In this document: positions 39,101 to 50,842 of the stretch, one piece after another | Layout of the letters: each line of letters starts with the position of its first letter | Position numbering within the stretch: position 1 is the stretch's first letter | Assembly (NCBI GenBank): GCA_030035585.1 | Contig: CM057471.1 | Coordinates: 69,898,319 to 69,962,318 of the forward strand | DNA length: 64,000 nucleotides | DNA from: Dugong dugon | Lineage: Eukaryota > Chordata > Mammalia > Sirenia > Dugongidae | Direction of reading: 5' to 3' | The notes under the pieces: generated by a model | Seen by the model: the letters and a program-made list of their open reading frames with translations, nothing else | What the model was told of the DNA's origin: nothing | Databases searched by the model: none | Made by a program: the position numbers and the translations under genes

Positions 39101-40538
39101 AAATATGTAGAGTTTTACATTTTTCTTTCTCTGATGTCACTGGATGTGAAGAGGGAAAGTAGGAACACACTTGCTCAAAATTACTAGTGGATCGCATAGG
39201 CGCCATAGAAATAGAGTGGGGTTAAGTTCCTCAGTTTGTGTATCCTAGACTTTCTCCTCCTGCCTCTTCATTCTTGTTTGTTTCTTAAAGGAAAAGTCAG
39301 TGTTTGCTCTCTTTTTAGTTCTTTTTTAAGTCTAGTGAGTTCTGTATGTAATTGCTATAATTTTGGGGGAAAAAAAATCTTGAAGATCAAGGAGTTTTTA
39401 ATAAATGGATTTGACAGTGATGAAATATTTGAGATACTTTGAATGCCAAAATACTTGAGAACTGCCAGATTAATAATCGGTTACTATATTTTAGAATGTA
39501 GGTTACCTTAGTAGGATGACCAGGAATAGCTTTATTACTCTTGAGTACACTTGGGAAATGTTGTGTTTGCTTCAGAGTTAAAGCAACGTTGGTATGGTTG
39601 AGCTGTGGAGTGCGTTTCGGCCAGTCACTTTCCGCAGGCCTGCAGTCAGCAAAGGTTAAGAAGTACTCTCCACTTGGGTAATAGCGGACAGTGTGGGTGG
39701 GGACCACACGCCTTAGGAATTCATCTCTGCTGAGTTAATAGTCCGTCTTGTATACCATGTTCTTCTTGTGCTTCCTGCATTAAAAAGGTTTGTACTGCCT
39801 CTCCTCTGGAATCTGGTAAAATCTTTATATAAGCCTAAATCAATGAGCTTGCACAATCTTGTATATGTACAAGGAACCCATCCTGTCTTCTAATGTGATT
39901 ACTGATGTATGATACCATTCTGTAAAACTGATTAAAAAGGGAGAGCAGTTTAATTCATTGGGTTTTATGTTTGCATCATCTGTTTTGTATTCAGAGGCAT
40001 TTCTAAAAATTCCTTTGACTTTTTGAATATAACTGATGTTCTCCATCAATTCACACTCATATTTTTCGTCCAAACATCTAAGAATATTTGTTAAGTGTGG
40101 TACAAGGGGGAACAAGAATGATCCAGTAGTTACTAATGAGATGGTGAACATTTACTGTTTTAACACAGTTCCTGTCTGACCCCTGTATTTGGTAGCTATT
40201 CATCAGCCTTAGTTCTGAAAGCAAAAGTGTCACCGTCCTAATCACGAAATTCACTGAAGCTCATATGAATCTTTTCAGCTGAGAGAGTTACTGTTAGAGA
40301 AGGCGCTCTTTATCACAGAGGCAGGCTCCTCTCACTGGTAAAAAGGTGCGTTCCCTGTGTTGATTGCACTTCATTTAGAAGGAAACATTTAAGAACTATG
40401 TTAGGGCTCAGTTTTCATTCAGTTCATTCAGTATTAAAATTAATGCTATGACTTGCCTAGAACAGAAAATAGAATTCAACTCTCCTTGCCAGCTTGGAAT
40501 TGCATCTCTCTCGGATTCCTGTTACATTTGTACCACTC
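39101..40538 (+). other. Intergenic, no feature recognised
   Basis: Unique-looking sequence downstream of the last candidate GAPVD1 poly(A) signal. The minus-strand ORFs of 103-106 codons at 39,387-39,707 and 39,840-40,151 show no motif or splice context. Confidence 0.5.
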
Positions 40539-40552
40539 AACCCTTTCTCCTT

Positions 40553-40748
40553 GGAGTCCCTGGGTAGTGTAAACACACTTGACTGTTAACTGAAGGGTCT
40601 GAGGTTCTAGTCCACCCAGAGGCACCTTGGAAGAAATGTGTGGTGATCTGCTTTTGAAAAATCAGCCATTGAAAACCCAGTGGAGTGCAGTTCTTCTCTT
40701 ACACATGGGGTTGCCATGAGTCTGAGTAAACTCGGCGGCAGCTGATCA
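40553..40748 (+). mobile_element. AfroSINE (second subfamily), sense
   Basis: It starts ggagtccctgggtagtgtaa (tRNA-like A-box region), continues gaggttctagtccacccaga (B box) and ccttggaagaaatgtgtggt, and ends ttgccatgagtctgagtaaa, then ctcggcggcagctg. Similar decamers aaccctttct (40,539-40,548) and aaccccctct (40,750-40,759) may be the target duplication. Confidence 0.9.
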
Positions 40749-41321
40749 TAACCCCCTCTGTGAGTAAGTAGCTTTGTAGCTTTTTTCACAAAGGTTGCTG
40801 AGCTGACGGTGTGTGCCCACAGCGCTGCCTGTAAAATGTTATGTGATGACCCTAAGAAGGGAAACCAGGTCAGAAGATTCTAGTGGCTGTAAATGTGTCC
40901 TCTGCCTAAAGATTATTCATTGAAGAGCTTTAATTTTAGTCATTTTGTTCCAGAAAAAGCTCTTACCATCTGCTTAGGATAGCAACTGGCATCCGTAAAC
41001 TTCTTAAAAATAATGATCAAAAAATTAATATTGACTGGAAAATCTCTGGTGGTGGGGATCTAGAAAGCATCTTCCATGTTTTGTGCTAAAATGGAAATAG
41101 CTCTCAGTTATAAGTTATTGAACTTGTAGACTGTGAACATGAAAGCTGTGGTAATCTTCCTCCTGTTAACTAGCTAGGAATTCGGCATATTGCCGGCCCA
41201 AAATGTTAAAATTTATACTCTTGTGAAAAGACTGTCCGATGTGATTTTTAAAGTAGGACATTTTTACTTTAGCTTTCCTTAAAGAAAGCCACAATCGTGT
41301 GTTTAAAAAAACAAACAAACT

Positions 41322-41462
41322 TCGAGCACCTCCACTGGAGAAAGATATGACAGTCTGCTTCTGTAAAGATGACAGCCTTGGGAACCCAAGGGGGCAGTTC
41401 TGCACTGTCCTGTAGGGTCACTATGACTCAAAATCAACTCAGCAGCAGTGGGTTTGATTTTA
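41322..41462 (+). mobile_element. AfroSINE fragment, sense, 5'-truncated
   Basis: ggagaaagatatgacagtct, gcttctgtaaagatgacagc, gggggcagttctgcactgtc and cactatgactcaaaatcaac, then gcagtgggtttgatttt. The tRNA-like head is missing. Confidence 0.85.
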
Positions 41463-41502
41463 TATGTCAATAAAAAGTTCAAAACATCTCAAAAAAAAAA
41501 AC

Positions 41503-42157
41503 CCTAATTTGTAGGATTTTTTTTTTTTTTAATTGTGCTTTAGGTGAAAGTTTACAAAGCAAGTTAGTTTCCCATTCAATAATTTATATATTTGCGTTTG
41601 GTGTTTGGTGACATTGGTTGCAATCCCCACGATGTGTCAGCACTCTCCCCATGAATTCCCCATTCCCATTGGTCCAGTTTTCCTGCCCCTTCCTGCCTTC
41701 TTATCTTTGCTTTTGGGGTGATGTTGCCCTATTGGTCTCATATAGATGATTGTTTTAAGGAGCACTTTCCTCATGGGTATTACTGTTTTACATTATAGGC
41801 CTGTTATTTGGCTGGAAGGTTATCTCTGGGAGTGGCTTCAGATCCAAGTTAGAAGGGTGACTAAGGGCCAGTCTCTGTCAGACCAGTAAGTCTAGTCTTT
41901 TTTTATGAATTTGGATTTTCTATATTTTTCTCCCACTCTGTTGGGGACACTCTATTATGATTCTGGTCAGAGCAGTTGGTAATAATAGTTAGGTACCATC
42001 TAGCTCTGGTCTGAGGCTAGTGGAGGCTGCAGTTTGTGTGGGCCATTACTTCTTTGGACTAATTGCTTCCTTGAGTCTTTAGTTTTCTTCACTCTTCTTT
42101 GCTCTGGATGGGAAGACACCAATAGTTGCGTCTTAGATGGCCGCTCCTAATTTGTAG
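41503..42157 (-). mobile_element. L1 3' UTR, antisense, with perfect 12-bp target duplication
   Basis: The body (41,515-42,145) begins with poly-T and aattgtgctttaggtgaaag and runs to tcttagatggccgct. It is flanked by cctaatttgtag at 41,503-41,514 and 42,146-42,157. It is more diverged than the 12,071 copy, so it is an older 5'-truncated insertion. Confidence 0.88.
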
Positions 42158-42504
42158 TTTTGACAAATTTTTTTTTATAACCAGTGCTGTTAGTATATTC
42201 TATAACTTCTGATGTTTCTTATCAATAATTCCTGGTTAGTTAAGTCAAGGGGTCTGATCTGACCCACCCTTCACTGGCTGCATATAGACCCCTTCCATGA
42301 CCAAATGAATTGTAATCTCTGGGGCTAGGGTCTGGGAATTCGTCAATTTTTAAGTGCCCCAGGGAGTTCCATAAACTGTTGTTGCCTGGATTTTCTATTG
42401 AGAATCACCTAGTGCTTTTGTTCGTAAATCAGTCTATGTGACAGATGGAACTAGGGCTTTAAACAAGTCCACTAGGCGACTCTTTATTCTCAGGGAAGTT
42501 TGGG

Positions 42505-42695
42505 AAGAAGCATTTCACCAAGTCTGAACCAGTGTACCACCTGTACCATACACCTGGGGCCATTTATAAAACTGCATACTTGTGATCCTGCCCCATACCC
42601 ACTGGATATCAGCATTTCTCCAGTAGAGCCTGGGAATCTGCATTCCTAGCAAACATTCCATGTGACTCTTATGCTCACTAAAATTTGTGGTCCAT
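42505..42695 (+). repeat. hAT-Charlie-type (MER20/MER58-like) DNA repeat
   Basis: cctgggaatctgcattccta, catgtgactcttatgctcac and taaaatttgtggtcc resemble the ends of Charlie-type nonautonomous elements. Family and borders are not certain. Confidence 0.4.
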
Positions 42696-43518
42696 TACAG
42701 AAGGTGTTCAACTCATAAACACTTGGTTCCACATCCTGTAGGGGTAATGGGTGTGAATAGGGAAGACTCTTAAAGAATGAAACTCTTACCTGACAGCCAG
42801 TCCAATTTATCCTTTCAGGATAGCTCTTTATGTGCTTCAATCCAAGTGTTTACCTATAATCTGTCTGGTTATATAAAGGTATTTATTTCCTAAACCTCTG
42901 ACCACTAAACATACCCAGAGGAATCAGTGTTCAATGACACTCTAATTTCTGTTTAAAAACTTTTTTTTTGTCTGATTTTTCTCATTAAGCTTTTAAAATG
43001 GCAGTTTCATTTGTGTTGTGTTTTGTATCCATTCTTAATTAGTGTCCCGTGTGAAACAGCAGCATTGACTCCAGCAGCCCCTAGCCACTGTACTTGGTAG
43101 CTGTTTTGCTCCCAGAGTGCAGCCTGGCTTGCCCCTGCTGAAAGCGAGAGAATATTTTAGCAGTGCCAGTGTGCTCCCTCTCCTGTTTCTAGTCCCCACA
43201 GCCAACATATGGACACCAGCTCCTGGATTTACCTCCCTCTCATCCACCTCACTTCTTGATCACTGACCATCCCGTTTTCCTTCTTTGGAGACTTTGATGG
43301 TGACGGAGGCGAGGCTGCATCTGCTTCTGCTTAGAGGCCATAAGCTGAGTGTGAGCCAGCCCAATGGAAAGAAAGGTGGATGAAGTGAATGCATAGGGAA
43401 GTGACAGATGATGAGAGGAAGGGACAATCCCACTAACACAGTTTCATTAGTGACACCCACCAGCACCACCTGGAACACACCAGTGAGCCTTAAGAGGTTT
43501 TTTTCCTTCCTGGATCAG

Positions 43519-44766
43519 TCAATCTTTTTTTTTCTTCTAGATTTTATTTATTTATTTTGTTGTCGATAATATACACAGCAAAAATACACAAATTCAACAG
43601 TTTCTACATATACAATTTAGTGACACTGATTACATTCTTTGAGTTGTGCAACCATCTTCATCCTCCTTTTCTGAGTTGTTTCTCCCTCATAAACTCACTG
43701 CCCCCTAAGGTTCCTGTCTAGTCTCTCCCATTGCTTTTGTCAATTTGATCCCATATAGGTAGTTCTTAAAAAAGCATAATGTTCAAGGCAGACCTTTGTT
43801 ACTGGTATAAGCTAAACTATTGTTCGGTTTTAAGATGACTTCAGGGAATATTTTTGGTTTAAGGTTTAAAGATTTAATCAGGGCAGTAGTTTCAAGGGTT
43901 CATCCACCCTGTATGGCTCCAGAAAGTCTAGAGACCCTGAGAATTTGAAATTCTGTTACGCATGTTCCCCCTTTTGATTAGGATTCTTCTGTGGAATCTT
44001 TGATCAAAATGTTCAGTAATGGTAACTGGGCACCATCCAGTTCTTTTGGTCTCATGGCAAACGAGGCAGTTGTTCATGGAGGCAATTAGCCACACATTCC
44101 ATATCTTTTGGACAGATAACTAGGGGTAGAATTGCTGAGTCATATAGTAGCTCTATTTTTAGTTTTTTGAGGAACCGCCACACTGTTTTCCATAATGGCA
44201 ATAGATAAGGGTTCCAATTTCCCCACATTCTTGCCAACATTTGTTATTTTGTTTGTTTTTTAATCCTAGCGGGAGTGAAATGGTATCTCACTGTAGTTTT
44301 GATTTGCATCTGATGGCTGATGACGTAGAACATCTTTTCATGTGTTTGGTGGCCATTTGCATGTCTTCTTTGGTGAAATGTCTGTTCAAGGCCTTTGCCC
44401 ACTTCATGATTGGGTTGTCTTTTTGTTGTTGTTGAAGTTTTATATATATTTTGGTTATTAGATTCTTGTCGGATATGTGGTTTCTGAAGCTATTCTCCCA
44501 GTCAGTAGCTAGTCTTCACTATTTTGGTAAAGTCTTTTGTTGAACGAAAGTTTTTAATTTTTATGAAGTCCCATTTATTTATTTTGTCTTTTGCTGTTTG
44601 TGCTGTTGTTACTATGTTTGATAATCTATTGTTGAAAGCGAGGCCTGACAGCGTTGCCCCTGCTTGTTCTTCTAAGAATTTTGTGGTTTTAGTGTGCACA
44701 TTTAGGTCCTTAATCCATTTTTGAATTTGTTTTTGTGTATGGTGTAAGCCACCCAGGATCAATCTT
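43519..44766 (-). mobile_element. 5'-truncated antisense L1 of another subfamily
   Basis: It holds a 3' UTR (43,527 to ~44,090) of the type seen at 6882-7098, then ORF2 C-terminal sequence. Minus-strand landmarks include the antisense of HKxVTYTRP-type L1 blocks and, at 44,502-44,771, QIQKWIKDLNVHTKT. The octamer tcaatctt flanks it at 43,519-43,526 and 44,759-44,766. The coding frame is degraded. Confidence 0.8.
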
Positions 44767-44829
44767 GCCACTTACTGAAGAGTCATGGATTTCAAATGGT
44801 GTATGGTTTTAAGGCCAGATCCGACAATT

Positions 44830-44955
44830 TGAAGATGGTCTAAGCTTAGCTCTGTCGCTTACTACACCGAAGGCAAGTGACTTGTTTTCTTTGAGGGGCT
44901 TTTCCTCATTTGGGCTATATTGCCTCAGTGATCCCTTCCAGTCTCTAGTTTTGCC
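44830..44955 (+). repeat. MIR fragment (sense, weak)
   Basis: gtcgcttactacaccgaagg, ggggcttttcctcatttggg and gatcccttccagtctctag follow the order of a MIR right half. Confidence 0.5.
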
Positions 44956-45399
44956 ATATGTGTGTGTATAATCTTGAAATATTTCTCCTGTGCTGTCATT
45001 TATTTGAGGAATGTACAGTGACACCATGGAGGCTGCCATGAGTACCGCTGAATGAAGAGGCCTGATAGAAGAGGCCATGCACTGAGCTGACTCACAGGGG
45101 AATTCGAACTAGGACTGATACCTTAGGTGACAAGACAGAGGCAGTAAGTCCTGGAAGGCACTGCATTCCAGTATCAGCCAGCTGAGCATTTGCTGAAAGA
45201 GGGCCAGGCACTGGTTATACCTCAAGACTATCCAGGAGGTAAAGACCTTCCATTGTCATGTGAATAACCTGTGAGCATAGAAATCACTTAAACAAGAGCC
45301 AGTGGTCATGCTGTTGTGAGCTTAAATTCTATTTTGCTATGGTCATGAATAACTACAGTGAAATACTTTCTGAAACTTGATGTTATTCCTTCTGGATTT

Positions 45400-45965
45400 T
45401 AGATACTTCAATCCTTAAGTAACCCATCCCATCCCACCTCTCAGTTATTCACTCATCCTGTTTCCCAACATTTCATCACTGCCCTTAGTCCCAGGATCAT
45501 CCAAACCTTGTAGAGATGTTTTGAATTCATCCCCACTGCCACAGCTATTTTTTTAACCTCCATTATCACAACTGCCTCCTGACTGGTTTCCATGCCTCCC
45601 TCTCACCCTTTCTCTTAGGTGCCCCCAGAATTAATCAAGTCTGATCCAGATTCTTCTGCCTAAAATCTCTTTTCTATTTTGGTCCAACTTGCCTTGAGCA
45701 CCTATCCTTTCCCCTTCCCCTCTAGCTCCACTCTGGCCCCTCAGAACTCCCACCTTTATCCCCAAAGTGCTGTGCTTTGTGTACCTGTAAGCCTTTGCCC
45801 TTGCTGAATCCTCTGGTTAGAATGCCTGTCCCCTCACTCCCCCTCAAATGTTCCTTTCTGGAGGAAGACTCCCCAGTTGCCCCCATCCTTCCTTTCCTCT
45901 GCAATGAGGCCGAATCCCCCCAGACACCTCAACACAGCAGTGATCTTACTGGATGGAGCCTGTGC
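45400..45965 (+). repeat. L2-like LINE 3' region (sense)
   Basis: cacaactgcctcctgactgg, tttccatgcctccctctcac, ctgtaagcctttgcccttgc and aatgcctgtcccctcactcc follow the L2 3' sequence as I remember it. It is diverged, with uncertain ends. Confidence 0.55.
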
Positions 45966-46089
45966 TCTCCTTGAGGACAATGTCTCCCCCAAATGGCAGG
46001 TGTCCCCAAATGTTTGCAGATGGGTATGGTGGGCAGACGGTAGCCCCTCAGTGCCCAGCAGTGATTCCACTATCTTTTCCTCCAAAATT

Positions 46090-47165
46090 TGGCCCACCTG
46101 CCCCTGCTGCCCCGCTGGAATACTCCCTCTCGTTCCTTCCTTCGTGTAGGGCTTCCCTTCCTTCACGTAGTGCGAATCTGGGTAGTTCTTTATGTCCTCT
46201 GGGAAGACATGTGCACCAAGTCCTTGTCCTCCGCAGGTAGACGTAGTGGGGTAGTGGCTCCCCTGCAGCCCAGCCCCGCTACTCACTGCAGCGAAGCAGG
46301 GAATGACCCGTCCACACCCTGGCATGGGCCCCCTTCCACAAAGCCCCAGGGCCGCACCTTAGGTCTCAGCACGCTCCTTGCGCCCCTCCCACCAGGGTGC
46401 GCCGCAGCCTCCTGTACACCTCCTGCCTCCGGCCTTGTGCGTCGGGTCCGGGAGGCCCTTACCCGTCGCCTCCAGCAGCAGCCAGACCACCGTCCTGCCA
46501 GGGACTCTACAAATCGGAGCGGGAGATGCTGGATCACTGCGGTCACCCTTCCTGGTCCTCAGCTGGCAGACAGATGGATAAGGAGCCAGCACCCAGCCAA
46601 AGTGCCGGCACAGCTGTGCCAAGTACCCATCCGCGATGAGCTTTGGCTGCAGGCCGATCGAGCTCCAGCCGCCTTCCGAGGCTCCGGGAGGTCAGGCTGG
46701 GCACCGTGGGCACCTCCAGCCCCAGGATGTCCAGGAAGCAGTAGGCGCACTTGGCCGGGCCTCAAGGTGTTCTGCTGTGGCCCTGGCCGCCGGGCGAGTG
46801 CCTGAAGCTGTGGTCTGCTCGCTGCACGACGCTGCTCTACCTGTGCACGCCACCCTGTTAGTAAGTTCTGGACGGTGGGCTGCCAAGGGTCGTGCCCCAG
46901 CCACCTGCCACCCGTCTGGCCGAGAGCTAGGGCCGAGGTCATGCTCCTTCCTCCGCTTCTTCACCCTTCTAGCTCCAGGCGCCAAATGGCCGCCACGCAA
47001 AGAATTACTGTGCGTCCTGCTGGGCCATGTGGGGTTGAACCACCAGGAAGATGGAGTTTGGGGCCACCACGAGAGGCAGAAGTTATGCCACACTGTGTTG
47101 CCTCTCCTGTACCTAACCCTCCCCATCAGGCACAGCACAGGGACAGAGACTGAGGATGCCAGGCA
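46090..47165. other. GC- and CpG-rich island with broken coding-like segments
   Basis: About 1.1 kb, clearly richer in GC and CpG than its AT-rich surroundings. The longest ORFs (plus 46,089-46,805, 238 codons; minus 46,692-47,138) do not look like known proteins. On the minus strand two short protein-like stretches lie in different frames: YCFLDILGLEVPTVPSL (46,693-46,743) and LQPKLIADGYLAQLCRHFGW (46,593-46,652). A donor-like gacgg|gtaagg follows (GT at 46,462-46,461). This suggests a decayed gene or retrocopy on the minus strand, or a CpG island. I cannot identify the parent. Confidence 0.4.
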
Positions 47166-47689
47166 CTGTACTGTTTAATCGTGCTCTGAGGGGTAGGGGC
47201 AAGAGGGGCTATCATCTGAATAGGGGTGGAGAGTCTGGGGTAGGGTGGGTGGGTGTGGGTGTCCCTTGCTGGAAATCCTGAGATTTGAACCAAAGACTGG
47301 AATCAGTGAAATCTGCTGTTCCTTGGGTTGATTTCTGGGCTGGCCAGTTTTCTCCCAGGCCCCTGCTTTGCTGTTCCTTGGGTGACATCTTGTGGCCAAG
47401 GATGGGTACAAACCATTGGCTGAAAAGGCTGTGGAGTAAACGCAGCCCCCCAGCTCAGAGGCTGTAGCCTATCACTGAAGCCCTGGCTGAGTAGCCAGAA
47501 GACCAGAGAGGAGAAGGAGGCTCCAGCCATAGAAACAGCCCCCAGCCCCCACAGTTCCCTCTGAATCGGGCTTTTCGCTGAACCCTTTTGTAGGACAGTT
47601 CTAAACAGACTCCAGAACTCATCCATGTTTCCACATTCACACACACAACACACCAAGGTGCTCTGCCCACCCTTCATTGTGGCAAATAA
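47166..47689 (+). other. Intergenic, no feature recognised
   Basis: Moderately GC-rich sequence following the island. The ORFs on both strands (for example minus 47,303-47,677) have no motif that I recognise. Confidence 0.45.
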
Positions 47690-48300
47690 TCATCATTATT
47701 CCCAAAATATGAAGGTTATTATTCCCATATTACAGATGAGGCAGCTGTCTCAGTCGCAGAGCTAGTGAGTAACGAAGTGTCATGGGTTGAATTATGTTCC
47801 CCCAAAAATGTGTATATCAGTTTGACTGGGCCGTGATTCCCAGTATTGTGTGGTTTTCCTATATGTTGTACATCCTGCCTGTATGATATTAATGAGGGAG
47901 GATGGGCGACAGGTGTGTTAGTGAGGCAGGACTAAGTCTACAAGATTGGATTGTGTCCTGAGGCAATCTCTTGAGATATAAAAGAGAGAAGTGAGCAGAG
48001 AGACGGGGGACCTCATACCACCAAAAAGGCAGTGCCAGGAGCAGAGCGCATCCTTTGGACCCGGGGTCCCTGCGGGGAGAAGCTCTTAGTCCGGGGGAAG
48101 ATTGATGAGAAGGCCGACAGAGAAAGCCTTTCCCCGGAGCTGACGCCCTGAATTTGGACTTTTAGCCTACTTTACTGGGAGGAAATAAACTTCTCTTTGT
48201 TAAAGCCGTCCACTTAAGCTATTTCTGTTATAGCAGCACTAGATGCCTAGGACACCGAGTCAGGACTTGAGCCCCGCTGCGACTGGCTCCACTGCTAAAG
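47690..48300 (-). repeat. MIR, antisense, split by a solo LTR
   Basis: The left part (47,690-47,777) has ttattcccatattacagatg, aggcagctg and gcagagctagtgagtaacg. The right part (48,255-48,300) has gagtcaggacttgagccccg and ctggctccactgc. Joined, they follow the antisense MIR order, so the LTR at 47,778-48,254 inserted into it. Confidence 0.75.
47778..48254 (+). mobile_element. Solo LTR (ERVL-MaLR-like), sense
   Basis: A 477-bp element starting tgtcatgggttgaattatgt and ending cctaggaca, with an internal AATAAA near 48,184. Flanking pentamers cgaag and ccgag are similar but diverged. It is the same family as the antisense LTR at 19,565-20,045. There is no internal retroviral region next to it, so it is a solo LTR. 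Confidence 0.8.
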
Positions 48301-48404
48301 GACCTCATTGGACAGTCCTGAGAACTGTGGGAGCCCTCAGTGGTGCCCATTCTCCAGAGAGGTGCTACCAGAGGAAGCAGGTATTATTGGTCACAACAGT
48401 GTCT

Positions 48405-48625
48405 CTCGTTCTTTGACCATTTCCTGTGCCAGAACCAGTTCTGAGGGCTTTGTGCACATTATTTCACAGAATCCTCATCATCTATGAGGTGGGTATCATT
48501 ATGAACACCAATTTACAGATGAGGCAACTGAGGCACAGAGAGGGGAAGTAGCTTTTCCAAGGCCACACAGCAAATAAATGGCAGAGCCAGAATCTGAATC
48601 CAGGTCTAGCAGATTCCCAAGTCCT
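48405..48625 (-). repeat. MIR, antisense
   Basis: gtgcacattatttcacagaa, aatttacagatgaggcaact, gaggcacagagaggggaagt, ggccacacagcaaataaatg and gaatctgaatccaggtctag match the reverse complement of MIR. It underlies part of the 235-codon minus ORF 48,606-49,313. Confidence 0.85.
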
Positions 48626-49139
48626 TATTTATAGCTTCTAACGGATCCTGTCTGCACCTCTGCAAAATACCAGCCTCACAGGATTGTGGGCAATTGCACG
48701 CGCTGGAGCGAGGAGAAGCTTTGTGAACTGTAGAGTGGTGCTCATAATGGCTCATTACTATCCCCGTCCTGGTGTGCACTTCCCCTTGAGTCTGAGTCTT
48801 CGGAGCAGGGAAAATCCACTTCCCCATACACGGGCCAGGTCCACTTCCCAGTGTCAAGGCCATGGCAAGGACAGAGACTGAAAGTCTCCCCCTCCTTCTG
48901 ATTTGCCTCGTTTGGAAGGAGAAGGGGTGACCTTCACCTCCCCCTTCATTGTCAGGCTGGCACCTGGACTCCCATGTGGGGCCCAGGGGGAGAGGGGCCT
49001 GGTTTCGGTAGATCCCTTTCAGACCCTGGAGGAAGCAGCAGGGTGGGTGGAATATAAATGTGGCTGGGAACACAGAGGAACAGATGAGAGAAAGCCTCCA
49101 GGTGACTGGGTGGAGAGGCTCCTCCAGGGTGGCCGCCTC

Positions 49140-49980
49140 CTCTCTGCGCACAGATTGAGCCCATGATGAAGATGAATGGAAATACCTTTGCTGGAAAATG
49201 TGGCAACAATCAAGGCAGCTACCTGTGCCGAGGGGCCCTCCCACCAGTCCTGAGCAAGGAAATGTTTGGATTCGGAATTTCAGCAGCAGCCGCAAGGTTA
49301 GCACAGAAACCAAACAAAAGTCATGATAAGCAGCCCCAATTACTGGATAAATGATACAGGACGCCCGTTAGCTTGGCAGGAATTAGTGGACTCAAACAGC
49401 GGCTGCGGGTATCAGGCAGCCCCTGCAAACAGACAACAGATTGCACAAAAGAAAGGCAGCCCAGATTGGTGAGGACCCCAGCCCAGACCCCTCAGTGCGG
49501 CGCGTTAATGACCAGCAGCCTTTCTGCAAGGGGCTCTGGGGCTTTTAAGGGCTGGTTCCGGAGGGGGGAGGAAAGATGGGAGATGGTTTTGTGGGTTATC
49601 TAGCATTTGCTGATGAAAACAAACTGAACTTGCAGCATCCAAATCCCGCACTGGGAGGCAGGACTGATGAGGACATTGTGTCTTCATCTTTCCAGGCTGA
49701 AAAATCCCCATTTTTCTCAATATGTCCACTGCAGTGCAATACGTGATCATTCGGTCACATGCACCATGGACCAGGAAGAAAGGTTTGCTGAGCGAATTAA
49801 TATTGTCGACGAGATTGCAGGGGGCATGTTTAACTCACTTCAGGTGCTTTAGAAGTGCTCACACGATGGATAAGCTAATTACAAATCATGCCTATTTATT
49901 CATGAAACAGGGCCTGGGGGAATTCAAAGAGGCAACACTGCCTCAACTTCATTCAATCTGCAGTCTGTGATTAAACGCAA
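49140..49980. promoter_or_regulatory. Candidate conserved noncoding element(s)
   Basis: About 840 bp without any repeat that I recognise, lying in repeat-rich intergenic DNA. It carries homeodomain-type AT cores (ccaattactgg, gcgttaatgacc, gctaattacaaatc, tatttattcatgaaac) among GC-richer sequence. The look is that of a developmental enhancer. Conservation cannot be tested here. Confidence 0.3.
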
Positions 49981-50104
49981 CACAGCTGCAAGACTCCAGA
50001 AATGTTGCCCAATTTCAGCCTTTTCCCAGGTTCAGACTGACCTAGTCTCTGGGAGCCGTACATACTGTCCTCCAGCGTGGTCTTGTCATCTTTCTTCAGC
50101 CCTT

Positions 50105-50225
50105 TTGGCCGCTCACCAGCTGCGTGTGACTTTGGCCAAGCCCCTTTACCAGCCCATGTGTCTGAGGTTCCTCATCTGTAAGGTGGGTCTCACAATCCCC
50201 TGGCTCTCGGGATTCCTGGGGAATA
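50105..50225 (+). repeat. MIR fragment (sense)
   Basis: cagctgcgtgtgactttggc, aagcccctttaccag and ggttcctcatctgtaaggtg follow the MIR consensus. Confidence 0.7.
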
Positions 50226-50364
50226 AGGGAGGTGATGGAGGTTCAGTGGGTGTTCCAGAACCCAGCCAGTAGCCATGCGATGAAGCTTCCTCCTCTCTGA
50301 CGTGTACACCTGTGGGCTCTCACTAAGGCGGAGGCCCCACCCACTTGTATAAAAGATCTAGACT

Positions 50365-50600
50365 AGGCAAATGCATAGAGACAAAAGTTTATCAGAGGCT
50401 ACCAGGTAGAAATGGGGAGTTGTTGATTAAGGAGTATTGAGCTTCTGGTTGGGGTGATGAAAAACTTTCGGAAATGAATAATGGTGGTGGTTGTACAACA
50501 TGGTGAATATAATTAATGTCACTGAATAGTGAACTTAAAAATGGTTAAAATGGCAAATTTTTTGTTATATGTTTTCCACAATAAAATTTTTAAAAAGATG
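50365..50600 (+). mobile_element. Old L1M-type 3' UTR, sense
   Basis: gaggctaccaggtagaaatg, ggttggggtgatgaaaaact, ggtggtggttgtacaacatg and taaaaatggttaaaatggca, ending caataaaatttttaaaaag. This is the well-known 3' end of old mammalian L1 families. Confidence 0.8.
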
Positions 50601-50732
50601 GAGGGCCAGGGCACCCCAGGCAGTCTGTGACAAGGAAAAGCTGTGTCTGTTGTCCCCCAGGGGCTGCTAGCTCAGCCCTGGATTCTCACTTTGTGTCTCC
50701 TTACTGGGAGTCCAGGGTCTCCCCTCTCAGAC

Positions 50733-50842
50733 AGGGTGACCAGCTGTCCTAGTTTGCCTGGCCTGAGGCATTTCCCAGGATACAAGACTTTTAGGACTAA
50801 AATAGAAATAGTTCCAGGCAAACCAGGACAGCTGGTCATCCC
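50733..50842. mobile_element. MER53-like palindromic DNA repeat
   Basis: The left arm has gtgaccagctgtcctagttt followed by gcctgg. The right arm has ccaggcaaaccaggacagct followed by ggtcatc. The arms are inverted over a ~50-bp spacer with gaggcatttcccaggataca. This matches the MER53-type nonautonomous element. Confidence 0.75.

Noticed and set aside
40561-40620. A tRNA gene
   Set aside because: The A- and B-box-like sequence is the tRNA-derived head of an AfroSINE; no complete cloverleaf is present.
46089-46805. 238-codon plus-strand ORF as a gene
   Set aside because: It lies in GC-rich DNA where chance ORFs are long, has no domain or splice context, and overlaps equally long ORFs in other frames.
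48606-49313. 235-codon minus-strand ORF as a gene
   Set aside because: Its C-terminal end is translated from an antisense MIR, and the rest has no recognisable motif.
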